Positions 46,030 to 59,100 of a stretch of DNA of 60,000 bases are shown here, piece after piece. Numbering within the stretch: the first letter of the stretch is position 1; every line of letters begins with the position of its first letter. The translations under genes were made by a program, and so were the position numbers. This stretch comes from Polytrichum commune (lineage: Eukaryota > Streptophyta > Polytrichopsida > Polytrichales > Polytrichaceae), in the NCBI GenBank assembly GCA_950295325.1, contig OX485805.1, forward strand, positions 21,131,501 to 21,191,500, read 5' to 3'. The notes under the pieces were generated by a model that was given only the letters and a program-made list of their open reading frames with translations, made no database searches and was not told the origin of the DNA.

Positions 46030-47382
46030 TCTCTCTCGTCTCTCGTCTCGCAACACGAGAATACTGAGTTCACAATCATCACCTTCATCACCATCACCAT
46101 CGCCAAAGCTAGGGTTAGGGTTTTCCTTCGCTTCCTTATTCCACCATCCTCCATCTCTCCTTCCACTCCCTTCTTTCACAATCCATCAACAAGTCACATC
46201 AACCAGGTTCACATTACTCCAATTCCATGCTCCCAACGCTCTGTTTGTAGGCAATTGCAAATCTCTCTTGTGTCCGACATCTCCCTGTCTGTCTGTCTGC
46301 CTGCCTGTCTGTCTGTCTGATGTGTGGATTTTTCCCTTCCTTGGTGCTAGGGTGTGGTTCTGGAGGATTTACCTTGGCTTACAGGTTTCGTTGTTTCAAT
46401 GGTTCAAGACTCTGTGTTATCTAGTTGGTTCTCATGTCCAATTGTTGGTGCTGGCTATGTCTCATCGACAGAGTTTTATGCTCTGCCATCGCATGTGAGG
46501 TTTCGTGTGTTATTCGGATACGTTTCTCTCTGCACCTTGTCCTACGGATATGAAACATGCAATCAGTGCGAGATGATTAGCAAATCCAAATCGTGCCCCG
46601 TAGTCATTCGCCTCATAATTTTTGGAGCTCATATTAATATCTTATTTATTATCACAGTGAAGATTCTCGTGCTCATTATGTGGTCATATAGGTGCCCCCA
46701 ATCATGTGTTAATCACCGAGCCTAGATTGATTATCATATTTTGAGCGTGTATTTTGAACTTCAGCCGCCCAAGATAGTATGGCATTTTGTAGTGCAGATT
46801 TGATTAAGCTAACCTACTCTTGGAGTTCAATAATTGACACGAGTATGGCCATTTTCTCCTCAAAACACAAGCATGATAATTCATGTCGTCTGAATGGGTT
46901 CGTATACATTGCAAGGGAGCTGTTGTCCTTTGGCTCAGTCAATGTTATAGATGGACAATGACAATCCGGAGTTTGGTATTATGTACATGAGGGCTCCTCA
47001 TTATTGGCAAGGAGTATACGTGGAAATTCCAGATTGACGAATGCAGTAGGTGGTCTTACACGTGTTTCTTATTGACATATTTGCACAAGTGAGGTTCTCT
47101 AAGAGCGTTCAAATTTTAGTCACTTGGATCCTGCTTAATTTCTTTAATCGGTAAATGATGGATGGTGCGTTGTAGGTACCCTCACAGCTTCTCCTTGTCT
47201 TATAATTCAACTACCTCAGCTGATTGTTTTTTACAACGTTGAAATGACAACCCAATGGGTGGTTGTGAAACAGACAAAACTGACTTGTGGATGTCTGATT
47301 AATCAGCAATTCTGAGCTGGAAAGTAGTGCGGGAAGTGATTCGAAGCGAAGTGCAGATTACTGACGTGTTGGAGTAGAAGGA
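46030..47382 (+). promoter_or_regulatory. 5' flank and 5' UTR region of RPN13, with telo-box
   Basis: AgggttagggTTTT at 46111-46124 is a plant telo-box (complement AAACCCTAA), common just upstream of, or in the leader of, plant housekeeping genes such as those for ribosomal and proteasomal proteins. A CT-rich patch lies at 46030-46060 and a gtctgtctgcctgcctgtct run at about 46290-46320. The 1.2 kb from there to the ATG probably holds a 5' UTR intron, with a candidate acceptor agtgcag at about 47355. This is inference; no transcription start can be fixed. Frames of 123-171 aa here have no recognisable domain. Confidence 0.5.
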
Positions 47383-50300
47383 ATGGCAACCACACCAGCT
47401 GCCAATCCTCCGGTGCCGGTACCTCCTGATCAGGTACTGCTGATGCTATCATTCCCTCCTAATAATTATCATTAACCATGTTTGTGAGGGATGTGCACAT
47501 AAAGAAGGAAGAGGATCACTGTACTATGATTAGTGGCGAGGGGAGATCATCTTCTGCTTTGATACCTCACATAGAATTGCTGAGTGATGGGGCCTGTGAA
47601 AGATGTATCATGTGGTGGTAAGTGTTACATAATATGATTCATGTTGATAAGTAACTAGTCCATGAGTGTCAGAGTTCGTATGCAGTTCTCTGGGCTACTT
47701 TCCAATGTACATCAAAGTGTGATGTTAGATTGAGTGCGTTGATTTGGGTTCAATTAATCATGCACAAAGGCCAGCTATTTTATGGTTACTTTGTGCAGCA
47801 GATTACTTGGATTGTACTGTGCACGCAGGTAGTGTAATTGAAATGAAGTCTGCCTCTGTCAAGTAGAGGCCGGAATTACTTGACAGTGTACGGCGTTCGT
47901 TTGCCTTGAGTTGTCAAAGTCACTTAAGAATTGGCATGCTAGTAGAATTACCACCTTCCTCCGTCCTTGTAGTTTTTCTTTCTGAAACTCTAAAAGCCAG
48001 TAGAATATGGTGGCGACTTACAATTTCCATGATATAGGCGTTGTGGCAAGATTAAGGTTGCATTACATATTGTAGTAGCCTGGTTTATCTTGCTGTAACA
48101 TGGATAATGGAACTCGCCAGTTAAAATGCAGGAAGTGCTGTTTGAGTTTAAAGCTGGCAAAATGGTTGCCAATGGGACACGTGTTGTACCGGACCCAAGA
48201 AAAGGTTTGGTCAGGCTCGTGAAGGTAGGGTATTCCTGTCGTATACATGGTGATACTTTTGGGGAGTGTGTGCAATACAGAAGAGGATACTCAATTTACT
48301 CTGGAACTTGGTCTTGACTCAACTTAGTTCTATTGTTACCTGCTTATTGTTCTCATTATTCCCATTTTGCTCCTGGAAAGTTTAATAATAAAGAATCCAT
48401 GTGGAGTAATCAGTGTTTCTGTTTGTCCTCTACTTGGACATGTAGTCTCTATTAAATTATATTCTAGTGAATCCATTGTTGACTCTACCATCTTGACAGT
48501 TGCTCCCAGGCAGTAGAGGAATTTGTACCAGATGGAGGGCTGTTTATCTTGTTTAAAGTTTGATGCATTCTTTTCATAACTGCAGGCTGAAGATACTCTG
48601 CTGCACTTTCAGTGGTGGGATCGTACTACATTCCTTGTGGAGGATGTATCCTCATATTTGTGATATTTATTTATTGAGGAGCCCTGTATTCTTATCTTTT
48701 TGTTCTGCACAACTTCATGAGGTGAGAATACATGTAGTTTGATATGGCTTGTAGCTGCACTGGGTTGAAGTCTGGGCTGTATCTTGGATTCTTTTTCGGA
48801 CATAGATCTTCCGGTTATTCTTAACCATGTACACAGGATCAGATTGTTTTCCCAGAGGAGGCAACTTTTGAGAAGGTTTGATAATGTTCCCTCCTCTACA
48901 TTCAACTTGTGATATGAAAGTCAACTAGTTTATCCTGGTGCACAGTCCGGCCCTCATTTCTAGAACCATATGGTGCACTGTATCTCATCATATTGATGCT
49001 GATGTCCATCAGTAGCGAAGTTCAATTATAAGCAGGGATTTCCTCCTTTCCAAGAGATAGCAAGGAAGTGTAAGAGAATGTCAGCAAGTCATAAGGACAG
49101 CAATACTTCATATTTGTAAGGACATGTGTTGTCCATGGATAGGCACTTACCTGATCTAAGATATAGACCATGTAAGTGTTTGATTATTATGTTGACCACA
49201 TTCACAAGGTTGTTGTTGTTGGTATCCAGGTGGGGCAATCTTCAGGGAGAGTATATATATTGAAGTTTAAATTTGATGACCGCAAGTCCTTTTTCTGGAT
49301 GCAGGTGGGGTTCTGATATAAGAACAACTTCATTAACAAGATATTGAAACTCTTGAGAATCTTGCATGCGTGCCTACCTATTCCTTGTGTTTGTATCATT
49401 GAGATGTATTACTGGATAGAGTGTGTTGCTACTCTGGTTCAAAACCTCATACTGTGAATGCCAGTTGCCTCACATAGTCAACTTTTGTAGCTCACTTATT
49501 TGTCAAAAAATGCAGTATACTAGGAGCTGTTTTGTCCATGCTGATATCAATGGGCAACAGCTCCTTTAGCTATATCCTGCCTGAAAGGAGAAGGGTACAG
49601 ACTTTCACAACTGTGGCTGCATACACTGCCAGCTGTGAAAGAGTGCAAATTCCTCGTGGCAAATGATTCAGTTGATAAGAGCTTGTATCAATTGTTATTT
49701 GCAGGAACTAGATAAGGATCAAGATGCTGATGTCTGCAATATTGTAACACATCACCTCAACCATCCACTAGGTGATAATCATATAGCCCCATAACGCAAT
49801 AAAGGAAGTGTGGCTTGTTTTTTTCCATCTATTAATCTTAAGGTGTCTCCTCAAGAAACCAGAACATTTGCTCTGTTGTTAATATACGTTTGGAATTCTA
49901 GAGGCCATGTGAAAGGTCTTCTGGCTGATTTTAAAAGTTGATGTGTTCAATTACGAGAATGTTCTAGACTTTCTGCATTTTGGATGCTCTAAATTAACCC
50001 GAGTTTAGAACTTGTTCTGCAATTATTTATGTCAGTGTGGTTTGTATCTGAATAGGAAAGGACACCATTAGGCCTGAATATGCTCCGTGCTGCTCCTTGG
50101 GCTTTCTGTTGCAGACACAGATGGAGAAGATGAACCAGAGGACTCACCTCAACCTTTATCAGAAAATTCCGAGGGGGTTGCCAATGAGTTGCTTGAAGCT
50201 ACAGCTATGTCAAGGTATTCAGTATTCCTCTTCTTGAATACAAGTTATACCAATGACTTGTTTTGTACTTGCCTGGGGGATCATTTCCGAGTATTCCTGA

Positions 50301-52703
50301 AAATACCCTACCTTGCTGGTCTGCTGTTACATAATTTTGTTTCATTTCTGTCCTGATATTTGATCAGATGTGTTGTGTCCTAGGGATTTGACTGGAGGCA
50401 ATCTATCCTTGCCAGAAGGTATTCCAGCAGGATCCAATACAGGAGTTGTCCAGCTAGCAGACCTTCAACGAATATTGAGTGGCATTGGTCAGCCTCCTGG
50501 TAAGTTTCTGTATCCTCCTCACTTTCATGTCACTGGCAACAGAAGTCCCTTGTCATTGTTGTTCATGGACAGGTACTCATTTGTGTGCTTGACAAATTAT
50601 ATCCTTGATGAGCATGTATAATACATTGTAGCTTCAGTGTTTCCATTTGCGGATGTTACCATTATCATGATCATTGTCTTTCAATTCTGATTCATAAAGC
50701 TGAGTGGGAGCCTCATAAAGTTGTTCCAATTTAATGGTTACTATCATGTAATCTTAAAGAGATCATGTGATTTTGTGCCCATTCAAGAGTGCATTTCTAA
50801 TGCATCTGGCATCCACCAGTTTTGAAGTTGAGATATCTGATAGCAGGAGGATTCTGTGTGTGTTATCTTCGTGGTAAATGTAATCATATAAGATATGATT
50901 TGCAGGTGCAGTGTCATTGTATGAATTCTCCAATTTTCAGAGTGGGGAAGTGTTCAAGGTTTTTTTTTTTGTAGCAGCTTGTTTTTCAACTGGCTTTTCT
51001 GGAACTCAATGGTCAGATTATGCGTGGTCCCTGTGCAGAAGTTGATTATTCCATGGCAAGAGACACAGGTGAGCAATACTGTCACGGCTTATATTTTGCT
51101 TGTGGTTGTGATGAGTGCAGGAGGGAAACGTCTTCAATTATTTTTGTGGGTAAAGCCTAGTTAATAGCTTTGTTATTTGCCATCTGGGATGATTTCTTAA
51201 TCTCTCCAGTTTTATTCTTCAACAACCTCCTACTCAGATAGTCAATCTGTGACTTAAGAGCTCCCTTTATGAGTATTATCTCTACATTCTTTAAGAGTGG
51301 ACCTTTCGATGTAGAGGCATGTATTGTTGTCAACTGCAAACCGATTTGTGTGACACTTATGGGATATGGTGGTTGCAGGACCAGGGTTTTCAGAACTTCT
51401 AAGACCTGATGTCGTGAGGCCATTGTTAGAAAGCCTTCAGCTTGAGGAGAGATTGGCTCCTTTCCTGCCAGAGGTATTTGTTCTGTCGAATTTGACCCCT
51501 TAGTTTGGGCATATGTGATTTGCATGTGGTTTTAATGATTGTTACACGTTGTACTCTATAAGGTATCACATGTACATACTGTTCTGACTTAGAGCTCTCC
51601 AGGGAGTTCGGACAAAACAAGCTATTGCTGAATTGATGCAAAGTCCACAGTTCCATCAACAACTTGATGCCTTCACTCAGGTTCCTGCCACCCATTATCA
51701 GTGTATTTCACAGAACTGCTGAAAGTGAACTGTTGATTAGTGCATGGATCAGCTGTAGACAACAATGCTTATCCAATCTCATTTTCTGTTGCCAGGTGAT
51801 TCGAAGTGGGCAAATCGATCTGTCACAGTTTGGCATGGACACTAGTGGATGTAAGTCTTCTAATTTCCTCCTGAACTTTCACTTTGATGCTGCAAGTTTG
51901 TGCAATCAGTTAAATCTGGTTTAGGGTTGAATTGAGATCTTGCAAACCAATCTTATACTTGATGCTGGAATTCTTTCCATCGTACATTCTCAAGCCTTAC
52001 CTTCTCATCTTGGACCTGATTGACAAACTCCAAATTGACAGTAGATGACTGTCTCAAATGTATTGTGGGAATGGATTACTGTAAAACACCAACAGAAGAT
52101 GCTCAAATTCCAAAGCAAGCTTCCAAATCAGATGAAACCAATCAAAGCCCAAGTTCCCATTTAATGATAGGAGAGCCCAATCTGCAAACATTGTTTGCAG
52201 ATGAAAAACTCATCTTAATATCATATTTTCCATACATGGTCACATTGTTGTGTCATCATTGGAAATGCCATAGTTCACATTTGTAAATCATGCCTATATA
52301 AAACTGACCAAAAATGATGAGAGAGGCAATCTTGTGTAAGTTTCAGTTGTAGAACTTTGAAACTTCTGCTCATGATCTTAAATAAAAACATCACCAGTAT
52401 ATATCCGAATTATAAATGATTGGTCACTAGTCTGAAGTTCAAGTTCTGAGTCTCATACCTTACGCCTCTAGTTGGTTATCTTGAAGTTGGAAAAACATTG
52501 ATGGTAGTTGCAGACACAATGTTGTGACAAGAAGGCATGGAAAGCTCCCCATGCCTGTACTCATTGTGAGGACTTGGTAACCTTCAGATAACTTCACGGT
52601 GGCTTCATTTCTGGAGGCAATTGAAGACCAAGCTGCTTCAGGTTTGAATGAGCAGGAGAATGAGGATAGGTCTAACCAGGATGTGATGGAAGAAGGGCGA
52701 TAG
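47383..52703 (+). CDS. RPN13: RPN13/ADRM1, proteasome 19S ubiquitin receptor, 12 coding exons
   Basis: Exons are 47383-47433, 48132-48224, 48586-48645, 48837-48875, 49230-49304, 49705-49771, 50115-50214, 50384-50499, 51379-51473, 51603-51680, 51796-51850 and 52588-52703. All introns are GT-AG, phases agree and the sum is 945 bases (314 aa), close to other plant RPN13 proteins (about 300 aa). Residues about 18-106 form the Pru domain: [43 protein letters not shown] and [15 protein letters not shown]. This domain binds RPN2 and ubiquitin. An acidic linker ([14 protein letters not shown]) follows. The C-terminal DEUBAD domain (about 180-290; [64 protein letters not shown]) binds the deubiquitinase UCH37/UCH2 in known homologues. 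It acts in the proteasome regulatory particle. The gene looks intact. Confidence 0.93.
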
Positions 52704-53260
52704 TCACTTACTGTTATATTTCACAACCCCTTACTTTTGATTTATTGAAATACCTGAAGGAACTATTGCTCTTAATGACTGTTTCTGTTAGTCATGGTTT
52801 TGCTCACACTGTTGCATGCCAGAGGTTAATGCATCACAGATGTTGTTAGTTTCCTATGGTGTGTGTTGACTTCGAGTAAATTGAACAAGTATGACCTTTC
52901 TATATGTATATGTCTCTTCAAATATTTCAGTATGCACAGTTGATGTTAAACTGTTTCATGTAATATTTATTCATCTTAGTACCAACCCCTCTGTTTTTAC
53001 ATGTATGGGGTTTTTACATGTATAGGGTTGTGTGCTCCATGGTACTGAAGATGCAGATGTAAGGGATCCCTCATCAGTTAACTCCTAATGTCCTATGCGA
53101 CCATAATCTGGTTGTGAGCAGTTTGCTCTGACCCCTTGGACACTAGTTCAGATGGTTTCTTGGCTATTTCAACTACTCTTGTTTATGTTGAAGTCTGCTA
53201 TGTTTTGCCATGTGGATAATTTTGGTTCAACAAAGTTAGTTATCTTTGGATTAATTCAAA
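52704..53260 (+). other. Probable 3' UTR and downstream flank of RPN13
   Basis: AT-rich sequence after the TAG stop with no coding frame of note. No canonical AATAAA was seen close to the stop, so the transcript end is uncertain. Confidence 0.4.
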
Positions 53261-53268
53261 TATGGAGT

Positions 53269-53316
53269 GTGCAATTGGTTTAGAGTGCAACTGGTTTACA
53301 GTGCAACTGGTCCACA
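53269..53316 (+). repeat. Tandem 16-bp repeat x3
   Basis: Three consecutive units read gtgcaattggtttaga, gtgcaactggtttaca and gtgcaactggtccaca. Confidence 0.85.
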
Positions 53317-55444
53317 AACCAAAACTTGATATTTGTCATCTCAGTTTAGGGGCAACATCTCTTAAACATGGTTTTTTTTGTTTATCCTTACGTGCAAACA
53401 ATGCCCAATTGATTTGAAAAATTGAAACTTTGCATGTCCTAAACATCTATTGTTGTCAAAAAATTACAAAATAATGGTTTCAATATATTGTGAGCTGATT
53501 TGAGTAGGTATATTGCCCCTCTTCTGGACGAGGGCAACATTTTGTCATTATGATAACGATATGAGTGTATGTTTGATTAAAAAAGAAACCCCAATTTCAT
53601 TTCTAAACTGTTGCCCCTAAAAACCACTGTTGACATTCCTATCATAATCTTGACTTTCAACCATTAAAATGTGGACATTGAATAGTTACCTTTTACCTGC
53701 AAACATCTATACTCTTGGATTTCTTGGAAAACCTTTAGATCTTCAACTATAGTTGTTGTAACTGAGGTCACATTTTTTGGGCAGGTTTGAGGGAACTTGG
53801 GTGCGCGAAGTTAGTAGTCAAGGAGTGGGGAAAACTTCTGGCCTTGAGGGGGACCAAAAGTCCAAGATTACTTGTTAAGAAGTCACTTGAAGTTGGTAAG
53901 CTAATTTAAAGCAACAGGCACATTTCTTATTATAGGTGGGATCAGCCATTGATGAGCAGTGAATAGAATATCCTCCACTGCTCAACTTCATATTTTGTTC
54001 CTGTCAGGAATTAGGGTCGAATCATATCATTTACAGGTTGCGGTATGAGAGTAACAAACATGCGTGACCATTCCCACTGAGGTCCATATGCAGGAAGAAT
54101 CTGCTTCCTGGAGTGAATCCATGTGGTGTGTGGGCAGATCTGATGCTCAAGTGTTTCTCAAGATGTGTACGCCTTGTTATTCTTGCACATATGCCAACTA
54201 TTTCTGGAAAAATATAAGCATCTGCAGAGCTAGGCATACAGATATAGGGCATTTAGGAGCTGCACCAATGAGAGTTTCAAGGGGAGGCCACACACGTTCC
54301 AAAATGCTGGTTCCGAAACGGAGTTTGGAATGCCAGGGTAAAAAAAATTGCAGCCTTGACATGTGCCTGACTTCGAGGAGCTGGGTTTTGAGGTTGGCCC
54401 CTCTTTCCTTTTTGGGTTGAAACCGCCAACATTCTTTTACTTTTGGCTTACCAAACTCCGTTCCAAAACCGGATATATTTGAACGTCTGTGGCCTTCCCT
54501 TCAGAGCATAAAACCTTAGTAGTTTATGGTAAACATCTTGGAGAAGCTACACATCAGGCATCTAACTTGAGAATCGACTTTAAAACACGGAAATTAGTTG
54601 TCATCAAACCGCATTCTTGTATTTTGAAGTTCTCGTGAGGAAAGTTGCAGGGCAAGCGATCTTTACCCAATGGTTTTGATTCAATATCTATCTAACTTGG
54701 TCCATCTTTCGTTTACATTTATAAGTTGTATGAACTGTTTTCTTTGTAAGAAATAAATTGGAACTACGCTCCAGAAGCCAACACCAATTCAACCCAATGT
54801 AGTAAAATTTTAATCACACTTATTGTTCGTGGAGTATTTGTGTGGTGAACTGCAGCCAGAGCCCACCTCCCAAAGAAGGCATAACTCCTCATGCTGCATC
54901 ACAAATTGCCGTGATCAACATTCGGCCAACAGGCTCACGTTCATGCCGGTACATGATACGGGTGTTAGTTTTTCTTTTTTCTTTTCTTGTGGTGAACGTC
55001 AAGTTTACAATATTGGATCACTTTTTAAACCCTGAATGACCACAACGTCTTGAAATAGAACGCTTGCTTTCAAATGATTGGATTTTGTGTTGTTTTTCGA
55101 GCAATTCCTTGTCTCAAACAGAGCTATTGACATTGCCTATCAGTGATCACCTCCAAAGGCTCGATTATATAAGATTCCATGTTTCAAATGAATGGATTCT
55201 GTAAAGAAATCATTCCGTTTATAGCGTTCGTTTCCCATATGTAGCTATGGAAAAATGTTCTATCACCTGCAAAAGCTTAACCGACAATTATTCCTTGAAT
55301 CGTCATCCTTTGTACTCCATGATGAGCCCACATCTCGAGAGTCATTTTGACATCTTCATGATTTCAAGCTCACGCTATGCTTGCAACTTCCCACCGATCT
55401 TCAATATTTAGAATACTTCAAGTTCATCATTAGAGATGATGAAA
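53317..55444. other. Intergenic stretch, no gene identified
   Basis: Several short frames occur, the longest 118 aa at 54064-54420. None has a recognisable domain, and none links to RPN13 by splicing as far as can be judged. No strong repeat match was noticed. Confidence 0.4.
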
Positions 55445-55685
55445 ATGGAGTGATTGCATACGTGTGTACCTTTCCTTTATCCAGGTTAAAAACTCATCCT
55501 CTATAGGCTTGTGGTTCATTTATTTCAAATGTGTTCTACTAGATTAATTTGGGGTGTTTGAGGCTAATTCCTTTGTTAGCATATGTAGTGTAGGAATGGT
55601 GCACTAATCCCTAACATTCATACCATTTCATGTTGTTTTCTTGGATGAATGAGGTATGCTTGTATGCAATGAATCCTTCTCGAGA
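55445..55685. mobile_element. MITE family E, copy 6
   Basis: The left end reads gcatacgtgtgtacctttcc with aaaactcatcctctataggc, and the right end cttggatgaatgaggtatgc with ttgtatgcaatga. The interior tgtggttcatttatttcaa matches the family phrase. Confidence 0.6.
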
Positions 55686-56469
55686 CTTAGTTTGTTTTCA
55701 TACCCTCATATCCTTGCTCTCATTAGTAATAGTATTGATTCAAGATTATTTAGAGTGCTCCTCCAAGGCTCCCAACAGTTACAGGTTCACAACACTCACC
55801 CTTGAGGAGGGTAAAAATGTTGATTCTGATGTAGAGTCCAATGATACTTTTCAAGACAGTCTAACACTTAAATTGAGATCACGTACCCCAAATTAGTCTA
55901 CCGAGGTTAATTTAGTTTGAATCAACAATAAACCTACAAAGACATATTTTAACTGCACCTCTGATGGTAGGTGTTAGGAAATGAAATCCGCTTCCAATAC
56001 TATTGACCCCCAAATGGGACAACACCACATATTGGAACATAAGATCAACCACTTGAGAAAAATTAGCATGATTGAGTTCAATCCTAATGAGCCGGCACTT
56101 TGTTGGGGGATGGGGACTGCATGCATACAAGACCCATAGAATCACAAACCTTGTTCCCAACACTTCTATTAAAGTGCACAAAAACTAGAAATCGCAAATT
56201 CAAAGCACATACTCACATTATCTGCAACTTGCACATTTGCATCTAATTAGTATTCGATTCATGTAAAACTCAACCCGATGTACATATTATTGGCTTTGTC
56301 CCATATCATGGGATAGAGACATTGTGGAGACTACCTTTGAGTGGTAATAGGGCCTGGATAATGCATGTCAAAATTTAACGAATAATGTTTATTTATTTAC
56401 ATTAATGTATAGTTAAACTCTCTTCATAGTCTAGTAGAAAGAATACATGGTAGGAATCAATACAATTGC

Positions 56470-59100
56470 CATATTAAAGGTTAACCATCCTCAAGTTTCA
56501 ACATTAAACAAAGGGTTAAGCAGGGATGCCCATTGGCACCCTACCTTTTTCTAATCGTCGGTGAGGTACTTACCATATGGTGAAACAAACAATGTTACAG
56601 CATGAGGATGAAATCTTTGTTCACAATCAAAGGTGAACAAGATGCAGTGAGGAATCTAGTTAGATTACTCAATAGATTTAGCTCAGATTCTCGACTTAGT
56701 ATTAACTACAGAAAGTCCGCGCCTTACTGGTAGAGCATTTTGAGGGCTAAACCAACATGGCTAGATACATTTTAGTGGCAATGGGCGCAAGGAGAGTTGT
56801 CCAAATTGCTAGGTATGGCATTTGGGTTATCACTTGAGGTGCATGATGTTGACAACTTTCTCATCAACAAGACTGGGAAGAAAATCACATATTGGGGCTC
56901 AAGACACCTCTCACTAGCCGGTTGATTGTGAATTGAGTTCTAGCATCTACCTTTTGGTACTTTGTGATAGTAGGGGCATGAACTTGGAAAGCAATCATCA
57001 AGGTGTTACTTAGAGATTACTTTGGGGTGGGGGGGGGGGGATTAGGTTATGTGCAAGCAAGAGTGGCATAAAAATGACTCTTGTGCTAAACTAAAGAATG
57101 GTGCTCTTAGCCTTATCGGCCTGGACGTGGCCACACAAAGTCTCTTGGTCAAATGGGTTTTGAAGTTATATTCACATGTGTTACTTCAAGAATACATTTT
57201 ACATGTTCTTCAAACTTAATGAGCACTTAATGTGTTATATTCAAAGTTATATTCACATGTGTTACTTCAAGAATACATTTTACATGTTACAAATTCTCTT
57301 GGTCAAATGGGTTTTGAAGGTCTCCATTGTTACTTCAAACATCTAAAATTATATTCACATTTACAGTTATATTCTAGACTTCTGGGATTTGAGTGTTTGA
57401 AGTAACAATGAAGAACATAACATGCATGATATTAAAAGACTTCTTCCTTGTTATCACTTGCACATGCTACTAGCACTTTGAAAATACATCCAAATGTAGT
57501 TGGCAAAAGCTGCCTCCGAAGACCAATTCAAGCCGGCCTTCCTTGTTTTTGAGAAAAAATGCATTTGTGATATTTTTGCGTGCCATGTGGCATTTTCACA
57601 AACACCATGTTGGAGGTTAGTTGATTCTTCATACACTTATTCAATATAGACTAGAAAACTTGAGACCGGGTTGGAAAAATAAATGGAGCAAGGGAATGGG
57701 ATGGATTTTCCTAACTCACCACCTATTGGGCGTAGGGGTCTAGCATTTGGAATTTGTTTCTGGAGAAATGTGGAAAAGGATGTTAGAACATGTGACAAAC
57801 TCCCCACTACAATACATGTAGCATGTCCTCAATACATATATCTGGTAGAACCCACGAGTCCAAGGGATTGGATTTGGATTCTCGAGGAATAGAGAAACTG
57901 AACTTGATAGGAATGAACTTGGCCACCTTAGAGAGATGTGGGACTTTGAGAGTAACCAACCTCTTACCATTAGGGATATTGCCACCAAATTCAAACTTAA
58001 TAATAGAGAGCATAGGGCAATTGAATCCATAATGAATTCCATCCCTCCTCAATGGAAAACCATTCCTCAAGAACAAAATATTCAAGCTCCAATAGGGGAT
58101 TGGATAGGTTCTTTTGAAACCAATTGTCAAGATGCCCACTTGGTGGTAATATTTCAAAGCAGTAGACTTTTAGACCAATCATTGATGAGTGTTCATGGGC
58201 TCCATTTCCTCCCCCCTACGCTTCAATGTTTCCAAGTGTCGGCCAACACGCGTTTTGTTGATACGGCCTCTCCTAAGGGACTTGATAGTGCCATTAGGGT
58301 TATGTGGTTTGGGTTGGTTTGGGTTTACACTATTGACAGAGGGAAAAAATAAGCCTAGCTTTAATGTGTACATTGGGAAAAGAGACAATTTAACCATGGA
58401 TCCTCTTTGGCTCAAGTGGAAATTAGGGGAGGACTTTTGAAGTTACACCTATGCCATTAGAAGAAATCTCATTCACTTGAAAAACCCCACCACCCAGGTC
58501 TATCGTGACTAAATGGCATGGCATCACCAATCCTAGTCTCAAAGTGAAATGGGGAATGTTTGGGATCAAACACGTAACATGAAAGAAGGAGCATTCATTT
58601 GGTCAATTTGGCATAAAGTTGTGGCGGTCAATTCGTAGAGAGTCAATATATCTCATATATTGATGACAAATGTCATATGTGCGTGGTGGGCATCTTGGAA
58701 ACCATTGCATATACTTTTTGGGGTTGTAAGGTGGCCCGTAGGGCATGGGACTTCTCCACCAACATCATTAATATCATAAAAGCATAAACATGAGAAAGGG
58801 TGCCTCGGAAACCACTTGATTGGCAACATGGGATTTTTGGCAAGAAAATTTCCACCTTACTTAGCAAATTCTCTATAATTTGGCTTTTACTTAGAGACAT
58901 CATGATGTGGACCATTTGGATTGAAGGGAATGATCTCACTTTCAACAACAATAGATGGGATGCCACTAAAACCAAACAGATGATCTAACAAAGCCTCCTA
59001 GAGTATGCTAAAATTGTGTGGGATGTTGCCCGCAAAGACGCAAATAGAGCCACCACCTATGATGATGCGATCGGGAATCATCATAGGTTTGGGGAGTAAA
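56470..59100 (+). pseudogene. Decayed plant LINE (L1-type) ORF2 relic
   Basis: Fragments of a non-LTR reverse transcriptase ORF occur in order but across frames and stops. They include the RT block VKQGCPLAPYLFLIVGEVL (56516-56575), NRF-S-SRLSINYRKSA (about 56681-56720), a stretch like FGLSLEVHDVDNFLINK (56821-56872), KKITYWGSRHLSLAG (56878-56922), and LIGLDVATQSLLVKWVLK (about 57112-57164). The distal part continues with LTIRDIATKFKLNNREHRAI (57961-58020), DWQHGIFGKKI, IIWLLLRDIMMWTIWIEGND and DATKTKQMI (58815-58985). The pattern matches the C-terminal half of plant L1 ORF2, including the terminal zinc-binding (zf-RVT) region. The YADD block and 5' half are missing or unreadable. A repeat-rich insertion splits it at about 57160-57420. 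It is non-functional. Confidence 0.85.
57141..57420 (+). repeat. Duplicated segments inside the LINE relic
   Basis: tctcttggtcaaatgggttt with tgaag occurs at 57141-57165 and again at 57295-57319. agttatattcacatgtgtta with cttcaagaatacattttaca occurs from about 57164 and from about 57244. Around 57320-57400, ccattgttacttcaaac and gtttgaagtaacaatg form an inverted pair. A small foldback insertion followed by local duplication is likely. Confidence 0.7.

Noticed and set aside
46354-46725. A 123-aa frame upstream of RPN13 as a gene
   Set aside because: It has no recognisable domain, overlaps an R4 repeat piece at its 3' end, and lies in the probable RPN13 leader or intron.
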